Positions 1 to 5,846 of a DNA stretch of 9,360 bases are shown here, piece after piece. The notes under the pieces were generated by a model. That model was not told the DNA's origin. It did no database searches and saw nothing but the letters and a program-made list of their open reading frames with translations. Every line of letters starts with the position of its first letter. The first letter of the stretch is position 1. A program made the translations under genes and the position numbers. The stretch is taken from NCBI GenBank assembly GCA_021845835.1, contig JAJZVE010000139.1, positions 1 to 9,360 on the forward strand, in the 5' to 3' direction. Source of the DNA: Pseudomonadota bacterium (GTDB lineage: Bacteria; Pseudomonadota; Alphaproteobacteria; Acetobacterales; Acetobacteraceae).

Positions 1-4
1 GCAT
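1..4 (-). other. Possible start of a divergent minus-strand gene, cut by the left edge
   Basis: On the minus strand an ATG lies at 4-2. It is preceded by AAGGGAG (18-12) at a 7-base spacing, which is a good Shine-Dalgarno arrangement. Only the first codon and one more base are inside the window, so no product can be named. If real, this gene is divergent from the DUF5132 gene at 102, and the two share the 5-101 gap. A plus-strand gene ending at the TGA at 24-26 is an alternative reading of the same bases and cannot be excluded. Confidence 0.3.
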
Positions 5-101
5 GGTATGGCTCCCTTGGGGGTGAACCAGTGCCGCTGCGAACCGGTTGCGGCCGGCGACGTTGAGGCGCCGGCAGATCGCACACACGGGGGGACCAGC
101 C
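5..101. other. Intergenic gap upstream of the first DUF5132 gene
   Basis: This short non-coding stretch holds the ribosome binding site of the DUF5132 gene (G-run 89-94 plus A95, six bases before ATG 102), the possible minus-strand ribosome binding site at 12-18, and an 8-bp palindrome AACCGGTT at 42-49. I see no convincing -35/-10 pair in either direction. Confidence 0.4.
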
Positions 102-386
102 ATGCCGCGCAGCTACGGGAGCGGACTCGCGACCGGCATCGTCATCAGCGTGATCGCCGCGGCGCTGGCGCCGCTGTGGCGGCCGGCCGCGGCGCGCTAC
201 GGCCGGCAGGCGGCCAAGGCCGCGCTCAGGCAGGGGATGGTGGCCTACGAACTCGGCCGCGACCGGATCGCCGAACTCTCCGAGACGATGGACGACCTGA
301 TGGCGGAGGCGGCGCTGGAACACGCAGCCGCGGCGACGCAGGCGGAAGACACGCTCACGCCGCATGACGCGCCCGCGCCGCGTTGA
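102..386 (+). CDS. DUF5132 family small membrane-associated protein (paralogue A)
   Basis: This 94-residue protein has unknown function. Residues 8-28 form a hydrophobic, probably membrane-inserted segment (GLATGIVISVIAAALAP then RP). An amphipathic, charged helix follows, carrying AAKAALRQG (37-45), VAYELGRD (47-54) and DDLMAEA (64-70). This is the DUF5132 pattern, and it aligns with the protein at 3167-3415 (shared GLAxGI, RP, AAKA, G-V-Y-G-D, DL-AE). An earlier ATG at 48 is in frame, but ATG 102 has a G-rich ribosome binding site at 89-95 and begins where the family similarity begins. The C-terminal tail from about residue 75 is low-complexity Ala/Thr/Pro. The gene converges on the P-type ATPase gene and the two coding ends overlap by 32 bp. 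A role as an accessory of the neighbouring ATPase is inferred from context only. Confidence 0.75.
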   Translation: MPRSYGSGLATGIVISVIAAALAPLWRPAAARYGRQAAKAALRQGMVAYELGRDRIAELSETMDDLMAEAALEHAAAATQAEDTLTPHDAPAPR

Positions 387-3165
387 CCAGATAGGGGGTC
401 AGACCGCCACCCAGCATCGCCGCCGCCTCCACGCCGCCGATCGGCGCCACGCCAAGCAAGGTGCGCAGGCCCGGCAGCAGCATCGCCGCCGCCTGCGCGG
501 CGAGCGAGGCGGCAATGGTCATGGTCAGCGCGCGGTTGGGCGCCCGGCCCGGCCCCTGCGGGCGCACCGCGAAGGCCTGCAGCAACTGGGCGATGGTCAG
601 GCTGCCGAACGCGACGCTGCGCGCCTGCCCCGGCCCGCGCGCCAGCAGGCTGGCCGCGAACGCGCCCGCCGCGATCACGCCGGCGTCCGCCGCCAGCCCG
701 CGCAGCGCCGCCCCGTCCAGCACCGGCTCGTCGTGCGCAGGCGGCGGGCGCTGCATCAGCTCCGGCGACGGCGCCTCGCCGGTCAGCGCGATGCCGGGCA
801 GCACGTCCGACACCAGGTTGATCCACAGCAGTTGCAGCGGCGCCAGCGGCACCGCCACCCCGGCGGCGGTGGCGGCGAGCACCAGCGTGATCTCGCTCAG
901 GTTGGTGCCGAGCAGGTAGCGCGCCGCGCGCCGCACGTTGTCCCGCGCCGCGCGGCCGTGGCGCATGCCGGCGACCACGGTGGCAAGGCCATCCTCGGCG
1001 AGCACGATGTCAGCCACCTCGCGCGCCGCCGCCGCGCCCTCGCGGCCCATGGCGATGCCGACATCGGCCGCCTTCAGCGCCGGCCCGTCGTTCAGCCCGT
1101 CGCCGACCATCGCAACCGTCACGCCGGCGCGCTGCAACGCCTGCACGACGCGCAGCTTCTGCGACGGCGTGACGCGCGCGAACACGTCGGTCCGCCGCGC
1201 CGCCGCGGCCAGCGCCGTCTCGCCCAGCCCCTCCAGCGCCAGCCCGTCGATCACCCGCGGCCCGCCATCGGCGCCGCTCAGCCCGGCCGTCCGCGCCACC
1301 GCCCGCGCCGTTGCGATCTGATCGCCGGTCAGTACGAGGCAATGCACGCCGGCCGCGCGCAGCGCCGCCAGTTGCGCCGGCGCCTCCGCCCGCAGCGGAT
1401 CGGCCAGACCGGCGAGGCCAAGAAACGTCAGATCCGCCACCCGGGCCGCCGTCCCCTCCGGCAGGGCGGCGCTGGCGAAGCCGAGCACGCGCAGCCCCTC
1501 GCACGCCATCGCCGCGTTCTGCGCCTCGACTTTGGCGCGCGCGGCGGCGTCGAGCGCGCACAGGTCGAGCACCTCGTCCGGGCTGCCCTTCACCGCGACC
1601 AGCGTGCCGCCGTCCGCCAGGCGGTGGAAGGTCGCCATGAACCGCCCGGCCTCGCTGCGATGCCGCACCGCGAGCCGCGGATGCGCCGCCCGCAGCGCCG
1701 CCACGTCGATCCCCGCCGCCTGCGCCCGCCGCAGCAACGCCGTCTCGGTGGATGAGCCGAGCAGCTCGCCCGCCCTGTCCAGCCGCGCATCGCTGCACAG
1801 CGCGCCGATCTCCAGCAGCCGCGCCTCGTCATCGGCCGCGGCGAGCGCGGCGACCGACATGCGGTTCTCGGTCAGCGTGCCGGTCTTGTCGAAACACACG
1901 ACCTGCGCCGCCCCCAGCGTCTCCAGCGCATCCAGCCGCCGCACCAGCGCGCCCTCGCCCCGCATCGCCTCGACACCGCGGGCGAGCGCGGCGGTGGCGA
2001 CGGTCGGCAGCCCCTCCGGGATCGCCGCGACGGCGAGCGAGACCGCGGTGGCCAAGGTCGGCGCGACGCCGAAGCCGCGCAGCATGCCGAGGCCGAACAC
2101 CGTGCCGCAGGCCAGCAGCGACATCCCGATCAGCCGCCGCGCCAGCGCGCCGAGCTGCCGCTCCATCGGCGTCGGCGGCCGGACGGCGGTGCCGAGCAGG
2201 CGCTGGATGCGGCCCATCTCGGTGCGTGCGCCGGTGGCGACAGCGAGCGCGGTGCCGGTGCCGCCGGTCACCGCGGTGCCGCGGAACACCATGTTGCCAC
2301 GCTCGGCGAGCGGCACGGCGGCGGCACCGAGCGAGGCCGCGGCTTTGTTGACCGGCAGGCTTTCGCCGGTCAGCATCGCCTCGTTGACCGACAGCTCGCG
2401 CGCCTGCACCAGACGGGCGTCGGCGGCGACCAGCGTGCCGGGGCGCAGCAACAGCAGATCGCCCGGCACCACCTCGGCGAACGGCACCTCACCCGGGCGG
2501 CCGTCGCGCATGACGCGGGCGGCGGCAGGCGGGCGGCTCAGACCGGCGATGCGCCGCTCGGAGCGGCTTTCCACCGCGAAGCCGAGGGCGCCGTTGAGCA
2601 GCAGCACGCCGCCGATTGCCACCGCCTCCGCCAGCGCGCCGGTCGCCAGCGAAACCGCGGCGGCGCCGGCCAGCAGCAGCACCGGCAGCGTCGCGAACTG
2701 GTCGGCGAAGATGGCGAGCGGCGCGCGCGGCTGCGGCCGCGGCAGCGCATTGCGCCCGATTTCCGCGAGCCGCACCCGCGCCGCCGCGGCGGTCAGCCCG
2801 TCGGCGGCGGAGGCGCCGAGCGTGGCGGCGAGGTCGGACACCTCCCGCGCGTGCCAGTCCGGCGCGGCGCCGGGGACGGCACCGCGGCCGCGCGCGGCCA
2901 GCGCCAGCCGCTCGACGATGCCGGCGAGCGGCAGCGCCGGATCGAACAGCACCAGCACATTGCCGGTGCGCGGGCTGGCGCTGGTGCGATGCACGCCGGG
3001 CAGCGCCGCCATCGCGGACTCGACGGCGGCAGCGAGCGGCGGCGCCCGGCGCAGGCCCGCCAGATGCAGCCGCGCGCGGCCGGGCAGCACGGCATGGACG
3101 ATGCTGACGAGGCGTTCGGCGGGATCGGCGGACGCCGCCTCCGCGGCGCCGCCGAGCGCATCCAC
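355..3165 (-). CDS. Cation-transporting P-type ATPase, P2 (Ca2+-ATPase-like) core with N-terminal HMA-like domain
   Basis: This 936-residue integral membrane pump uses ATP via an aspartyl-phosphate. Residues about 18-90 form a ferredoxin-like HMA-type domain (VLPGRARLHL, LPGV, PRTGNVLV) without a CxxC metal site. The P2 core follows: actuator TGES (266-269), M4 PEGLP (383-387), phosphorylation site DKTGT (Asp426), nucleotide-domain KGSPD (526-530), TGDQ (613-616) and hinge GDGLND (688-693). M5 carries N755 and E758, and M6 carries N783, S786 and D787. These match SERCA N768, E771, N796, T799 and D800, and E384 matches E309. The SERCA M8 glutamate position is Q860. There is no CPC motif, so this is not a heavy-metal P1B pump. 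Ca2+, Mn2+ or another divalent ion is plausible; the ion and direction are inferred. The GTG start follows the TGA of the upstream DUF5132 gene by one base, implying translational coupling. Confidence 0.92.
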   Translation of the reverse strand: MDALGGAAEAASADPAERLVSIVHAVLPGRARLHLAGLRRAPPLAAAVESAMAALPGVHRTSASPRTGNVLVLFDPALPLAGIVERLALAARGRGAVPGAAPDWHAREVSDLAATLGASAADGLTAAAARVRLAEIGRNALPRPQPRAPLAIFADQFATLPVLLLAGAAAVSLATGALAEAVAIGGVLLLNGALGFAVESRSERRIAGLSRPPAAARVMRDGRPGEVPFAEVVPGDLLLLRPGTLVAADARLVQARELSVNEAMLTGESLPVNKAAASLGAAAVPLAERGNMVFRGTAVTGGTGTALAVATGARTEMGRIQRLLGTAVRPPTPMERQLGALARRLIGMSLLACGTVFGLGMLRGFGVAPTLATAVSLAVAAIPEGLPTVATAALARGVEAMRGEGALVRRLDALETLGAAQVVCFDKTGTLTENRMSVAALAAADDEARLLEIGALCSDARLDRAGELLGSSTETALLRRAQAAGIDVAALRAAHPRLAVRHRSEAGRFMATFHRLADGGTLVAVKGSPDEVLDLCALDAAARAKVEAQNAAMACEGLRVLGFASAALPEGTAARVADLTFLGLAGLADPLRAEAPAQLAALRAAGVHCLVLTGDQIATARAVARTAGLSGADGGPRVIDGLALEGLGETALAAAARRTDVFARVTPSQKLRVVQALQRAGVTVAMVGDGLNDGPALKAADVGIAMGREGAAAAREVADIVLAEDGLATVVAGMRHGRAARDNVRRAARYLLGTNLSEITLVLAATAAGVAVPLAPLQLLWINLVSDVLPGIALTGEAPSPELMQRPPPAHDEPVLDGAALRGLAADAGVIAAGAFAASLLARGPGQARSVAFGSLTIAQLLQAFAVRPQGPGRAPNRALTMTIAASLAAQAAAMLLPGLRTLLGVAPIGGVEAAAMLGGGLTPYLVNAARARHAA

Positions 3166-3166
3166 C

Positions 3167-3415
3167 TCAGCCCGGCTCCGCCTCGCCCGGCTGTTTCATC
3201 TCGCTGCGCACCTCGGCGACGAGATCGCCGGTCATCTCGTTGACGTAGGCGAGCGCGTCCTGGCCGCGGTCGTAAACCATCAGCCCCGCCTTCACCACCG
3301 CTTTCGCCGCCGGACGCAGCACCGGGCGCAGCACCGGCAGCAGCACCGCCGCGCCGATGCCGACGGCAAGGCCGGGGCCGATGCCGCCCTCGAACACATC
3401 CTCGATCCAGGCCAT
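3167..3415 (-). CDS. DUF5132 family small membrane-associated protein (paralogue B)
   Basis: This 82-residue protein of unknown function opens with MAWIEDVFEGG, followed by a hydrophobic segment at about 12-30 (GPGLAVGIGAAVLLPVL). It continues with RPAAKAVVKAG (34-44), MVYDRGQD (46-53) and an acidic helix with GDLVAEVRSE (63-72). This matches the DUF5132 layout and paralogue A at 102-386. Two ATG codons stand in tandem (3418 and 3415). GGAGG at 3426-3422 lies three bases before the first and six before the second, so I prefer 3415; the alternative adds one Met. The frame stays open upstream to 3868, but that part is antisense-style low-complexity sequence overlapping the kinase gene. It is the first gene of a two-gene unit with the P-type ATPase, one base apart, so a structural or regulatory partner role for the pump is likely but unproven. 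Confidence 0.85.
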   Translation of the reverse strand: MAWIEDVFEGGIGPGLAVGIGAAVLLPVLRPVLRPAAKAVVKAGLMVYDRGQDALAYVNEMTGDLVAEVRSEMKQPGEAEPG

Positions 3416-3421
3416 CATTTG

Positions 3422-3426
3422 CCTCC
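3422..3426 (-). promoter_or_regulatory. Ribosome binding site of DUF5132 paralogue B
   Basis: A perfect GGAGG is read on the minus strand. Its spacing is three bases to ATG 3418 and six to ATG 3415, which favours the second of the tandem start codons. Confidence 0.7.
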
Positions 3427-3471
3427 GCGCGAACAGTATGAACGTAACTGGCAAAGCCGCGATTGCGCGCG

Positions 3472-3493
3472 CCCTCACGGCGTTTTGCGAGGG
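3472..3493. repeat. Weak imperfect hairpin in intergenic region
   Basis: CCCTC (3472-3476) can pair with GAGGG (3489-3493) around a 12-base interior that may add one to three further pairs after a mismatch. It sits in the leader of the DUF5132-ATPase unit. On the minus strand it is not followed by a T-run, so it does not look like an intrinsic terminator for the kinase operon. Confidence 0.25.
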
Positions 3494-3575
3494 TTTCACC
3501 AGTTCCCGGCAATCTGGCCGATGCGGCCGCCCGCTGCCGCGAGCACCGCGACATTGCCGTCCAGGGCGTCGTCCA

Positions 3576-3587
3576 GCATGGCCATGC
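3576..3587. repeat. Perfect 12-bp palindrome
   Basis: GCATGGCCATGC reads the same on both strands. It lies about 50 bases after the kinase stop codon and 160 bases before the DUF5132 start. It could be a regulator binding site, or chance in GC-rich DNA. It also supplies the ATG of the doubtful 29-codon minus-strand frame. Confidence 0.3.
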
Positions 3588-3635
3588 GGGAGGAACGCGC
3601 GAGACGGGCAGGCGTTCGCGGGGCGTGAGATGTCC

Positions 3636-4667
3636 TCAACCGCAGTCGAACCGATCGCACTCCCCCCACTGCGCCGCCAGCGCGAGACACGCCTGCCAGG
3701 TCTCGACCGTGCCGGTCGTGGACACGCCGCGCAGCGACGCCGCCGCCGCGGCGCGGCCGAGCGCCAGCGCCTGCGCCGCGTCCCAGCCTTCATGCAGGCC
3801 ATAGAGCGTGCCGGCGGCGAACGCATCGCCGGCACCGTTGGCGCCGGCAATCGCCCCCGGCGGCACACGCAGCGCGGGCTGGCGGATCAGGCGGCCGTCG
3901 GCGGCCAGCGCCACCGCGCCGGCCGGGAAATGCGCCGCCACCAGACGCATCCGGCCGCGCGCCGCCACCGCCTGCACGGCGCGCGCGCAGGCGGCCACAT
4001 CTGTGCGGCCGTCACGCAACGTCGCCGCGCCGGCCAGCGCGCCGATCTCAACGTCGTTGACGATGAGGAAATCGAGATGCGGCAGGCACGGACGCACGAT
4101 CCCGGCGATCCGCTCCGGCGCGATGCTGGCCAGTTCCAGGCTGGTCAGCAGCCCGGCTGCGTGCGCCGCCCGCAGCGTCGCCACCCAGCCGTTCGCCGCA
4201 TCGCTTCGGGCGGCATCCATCCGGCGATGCAGGCCGGGTAGTCCGAGATGAAACACCCGGCCCGCCACCTGCGAGAAATCGAAATGCGCCGGCGTCAGCA
4301 GCGCCGCCGTGCCCTCGAAATAGAAATGCGTGCGCCGCCCGCTGCGCTGCGAGCCGAAGGCGTCCGTGTACTGCGTCGGCGCCTCGGCCGTGACGTGCAA
4401 CTGGCCGCGTTCGATCCCCGCCGCGTCGGCCTCGGCCAGCAGGAAGCGTCCGTCTTCGTCATCGCCGACGAGACCGATCGTGGCGACCGGCATGGTCGGA
4501 TCGAGCTGGCGCATATCGACGGCGAAATTGCAGGCCGAGCCGCCGCCGCGCTGCTCGACCGCGAGGATTTGCACCAGGCCGTCCTCCTCCGGCCAGTACT
4601 CGACCAGCTTGTTGCGATCGACGCACCATGTCCCGCCGGTGACGAAGCCCCGCCGTCTGTCAGGCAT
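3636..4667 (-). CDS. PfkB-family carbohydrate kinase
   Basis: This 343-residue cytosolic kinase belongs to the ribokinase/PfkB fold and is predicted to phosphorylate a sugar or sugar derivative with ATP. Visible family marks are the N-terminal substrate loop GGTWCVDRNKLVEYWPEEDG (11-30), the GG-x-N motif RGGGSACNFAVD (40-51), VGDDEDG (67-73), NDVE (204-207), and the C-terminal anion-hole/catalytic motif GANGAGDAF (275-283) with catalytic Asp281. In most PfkB proteins this last motif begins with Asp-Thr; here those positions are Gly275-Ala276. Length is close to the family norm. ATG 4667 is three bases after the stop codon of the aldolase gene, with no strong Shine-Dalgarno, so translation is probably coupled. 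Substrate is unknown. Pairing with an aldolase suggests that its product, a phosphorylated ketose or similar, is cleaved by the neighbour. The family call is firm; the pathway is inference. Confidence 0.88.
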   Translation of the reverse strand: MPDRRRGFVTGGTWCVDRNKLVEYWPEEDGLVQILAVEQRGGGSACNFAVDMRQLDPTMPVATIGLVGDDEDGRFLLAEADAAGIERGQLHVTAEAPTQYTDAFGSQRSGRRTHFYFEGTAALLTPAHFDFSQVAGRVFHLGLPGLHRRMDAARSDAANGWVATLRAAHAAGLLTSLELASIAPERIAGIVRPCLPHLDFLIVNDVEIGALAGAATLRDGRTDVAACARAVQAVAARGRMRLVAAHFPAGAVALAADGRLIRQPALRVPPGAIAGANGAGDAFAAGTLYGLHEGWDAAQALALGRAAAAASLRGVSTTGTVETWQACLALAAQWGECDRFDCG

Positions 4668-4670
4668 GGC

Positions 4671-5669
4671 TCAGGCCGTGGCGGCGTCGCGCAGCACGCG
4701 CTCGGTGATCGCCAGATCATCAGCGAGCGCGCGCGCGGGCGCGATGCCCTGGCGCTGCAGATCGGCGTGATAGGCGCGCACCGCCTCCGCCGGGGCAATG
4801 GTGCCGCCGGCGACCTCGCGCATCAGCGCGACGATGGCGAGCGGCGATTCGGCAAGGTTGATCTTGCGGCCGAACAGCGCCACGCGCGCGCCGTGGCGTT
4901 CCGCCTGCGCCAGCAGCTCGAACGTGTCGCGCGTGGTGCCGGCGCCGCCGCCGAGCACGCCGACGACCAGGCCGGGATCGAAGCTCGCCAGCTCCTCCAG
5001 CGCCTTCGCACCGTTATAGGCGATCTTGAGGAATTGCGGCCGGTCCGCCGATGTCACGCCGGCGAGACAGCGCACGATGCAGTCGTTGACGTAATGCGGC
5101 AGCGTTTCCGGCACGATGCCGGTGTCCACGTTCGGGTTGAACACTTCGAGAAAGTACCGGAAATCGTGCGCCGCGGCATCGGCGCGGAAGGCGGCGAACG
5201 CCTCCAGCGAGGCCACGTCGGCATCGATGTCGTTGTTGAAGGTCAAGGAATAAAGCCCGAGATCGACGCCGATCGCGCGCGCGCGGGCGAGCGAGGCGGT
5301 GCGGAACGGGCGCGACGGGCGATGGCCATAGCCGGCGCCGCGCATCATCCAGATGTCGGTGGCGTCGTTGGCGCGAATCGCCGGCGTAATGGCGCTGCCA
5401 TGAAACAGCCCTTCGGCGATCAGGATTTCCAGGTTGGACGCGGAGGCGAGCATGACGTCCAGCACGTCCTGGCGGACGATGGCGCGGATCTGGTCGAGGA
5501 ACTCCGCGCGCGTGCGATAGCGCGTCCAGTTGCCGTCGGGCGCCCGCTGCGGGCCGCAGGCGGTCAGGCTCGGCCCCATGTCCGGATCCTTGGCGTCGGC
5601 AATGATGAAATCGCTGCGGCGATAGCCGCCGGCGCGGATGCGCGCGAGCTTGTCGGCAAGGCGGGTCAT
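4671..5669 (-). CDS. Class I (Schiff-base) aldolase, DhnA/LacD-like TIM barrel
   Basis: This 332-residue protein reads as an eight-strand TIM barrel. Successive strand ends are FIIADAKD (21-28), DVMLASASN (71-79), SAITPAIRAND (92-102), LGLYSLTFNND (138-148), YFLEVFNP (172-179), QFLKIAYNG (212-220), LVVGVLGGGAG (234-244) and RVALFGRKINLAESP (262-276). Lys215 on strand 6 is the likely Schiff-base lysine. The glycine-rich strand 7 loop and GRKI on strand 8 match the phosphate-binding elements of DhnA-type fructose-bisphosphate and LsrF aldolases. It probably cleaves or condenses a phosphorylated sugar in the cytosol; the substrate cannot be read. The start at 5669 is chosen because GGGAGA lies about six bases upstream and the similarity begins there, although the frame stays open to 5936. 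It is the first gene of an operon with the PfkB kinase. Some databases may label it only hypothetical. Confidence 0.75.
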   Translation of the reverse strand: MTRLADKLARIRAGGYRRSDFIIADAKDPDMGPSLTACGPQRAPDGNWTRYRTRAEFLDQIRAIVRQDVLDVMLASASNLEILIAEGLFHGSAITPAIRANDATDIWMMRGAGYGHRPSRPFRTASLARARAIGVDLGLYSLTFNNDIDADVASLEAFAAFRADAAAHDFRYFLEVFNPNVDTGIVPETLPHYVNDCIVRCLAGVTSADRPQFLKIAYNGAKALEELASFDPGLVVGVLGGGAGTTRDTFELLAQAERHGARVALFGRKINLAESPLAIVALMREVAGGTIAPAEAVRAYHADLQRQGIAPARALADDLAITERVLRDAATA

Positions 5670-5756
5670 GCGATGTCTCCCGGAACGGCCGCGGTTGCGG
5701 CGGCAAGCCAGACCCCAGCCGGGCCGCGGCGTCAACCGCTGGCGATGCAAGGCGGT

Positions 5757-5776
5757 CCGCCGGCCGGCACCGGCGG
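5757..5776. repeat. Perfect 7-bp inverted repeat upstream of the sensor-kinase promoter
   Basis: CCGCCGG (5757-5763) and CCGGCGG (5770-5776) are exact reverse complements around a 6-base loop, ending seven bases before the putative -35 at 5784. The position suits an operator, but such repeats arise easily in this GC-rich DNA. There is no T-run on either side, so it is not an intrinsic terminator. Confidence 0.3.
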
Positions 5777-5783
5777 GGCACGC

Positions 5784-5812
5784 TTGAAACCCTGGCGCCG
5801 ACGAGATTAATT
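5784..5812 (+). promoter_or_regulatory. Putative sigma70-type promoter for the sensor kinase-kdpD unit
   Basis: TTGAAA (5784-5789, five of six matches to TTGACA) is followed after 16 bases by ATTAAT (5806-5811), or after 17 by TTAATT (5807-5812). This is the only AT-rich cluster in the gap and lies about 35 bases before the sensor-kinase start codon, so the leader would be short. The -10 match is only moderate. Confidence 0.4.
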
Positions 5813-5833
5813 CAGCACACTGCGCTTGCGACC

Positions 5834-5839
5834 GGGAGG
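5834..5839 (+). promoter_or_regulatory. Ribosome binding site that fixes the sensor-kinase start
   Basis: GGGAGG is seven bases before ATG 5847. This favours ATG 5847 over the in-frame TTG at 5826, which lies upstream of this site. Confidence 0.8.
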
Positions 5840-5846
5840 CCTGGAG

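Larger units (their letters stand above)
3419..3635. other. Intergenic region between the sugar kinase and DUF5132/ATPase genes
   Basis: This 217-bp gap lies between two minus-strand units. It contains an unusually AT-rich patch (about 3431-3456) just upstream of the DUF5132 start, where a promoter would be expected; no hexamer pair at good spacing could be assigned. It also holds a weak hairpin (3472-3493), a perfect 12-bp palindrome (3576-3587) and a doubtful 29-codon frame (3585-3496). There is no GC-rich stem followed by a T-run on the minus strand, so readthrough from the kinase operon into the ATPase genes is possible. Confidence 0.5.
5670..5846. other. Divergent intergenic region between aldolase-kinase and sensor kinase-kdpD units
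   Basis: These 177 bp separate two oppositely transcribed units and must hold both promoters. The rightward promoter candidate is annotated separately. For the leftward unit the best I can see is TTGACG (5735-5730) with TCTGGC 17 bases on (5712-5707); the -10 match is poor. A strong 7-bp hairpin (5757-5776) lies between the two. Confidence 0.45.

Noticed and set aside
8..367. Plus-strand 119-codon frame overlapping DUF5132 paralogue A
   Set aside because: Its product is Arg/Gly/Asp-rich low complexity, whereas the alternative frame at 102-386 aligns with a second protein in the window.
355..3165. Assignment of the ATPase as a copper or zinc exporter because of its HMA-like N-terminus
   Set aside because: There is no CxxC in that domain and no CPC-type motif in M4; the PEGLP motif and M5/M6 residues are those of P2 pumps.
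3434..3450. Short inverted repeat CAGT/ACTG as an operator before the DUF5132 gene
   Set aside because: Only four base pairs per arm match with nine unmatched bases between, which is too weak to call.
1532..3628. A 698-codon plus-strand frame opposite the P-type ATPase
   Set aside because: It is Ser/Ala/Arg-rich without domains and runs through the ATPase, DUF5132 and the intergenic gap; a composition artefact.
3416..3868. N-terminal extension of the DUF5132 frame up to 3868
   Set aside because: The extension overlaps the 3' end of the kinase gene, is Arg/Ser-rich and unlike the family. A strong GGAGG precedes the ATG at 3415.
4248..5810. A 520-codon plus-strand frame opposite the kinase and aldolase
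   Set aside because: It has no recognisable motif, no ribosome binding site, and an Arg/Ala/Gly-rich composition; it is the shadow of two well-supported genes.
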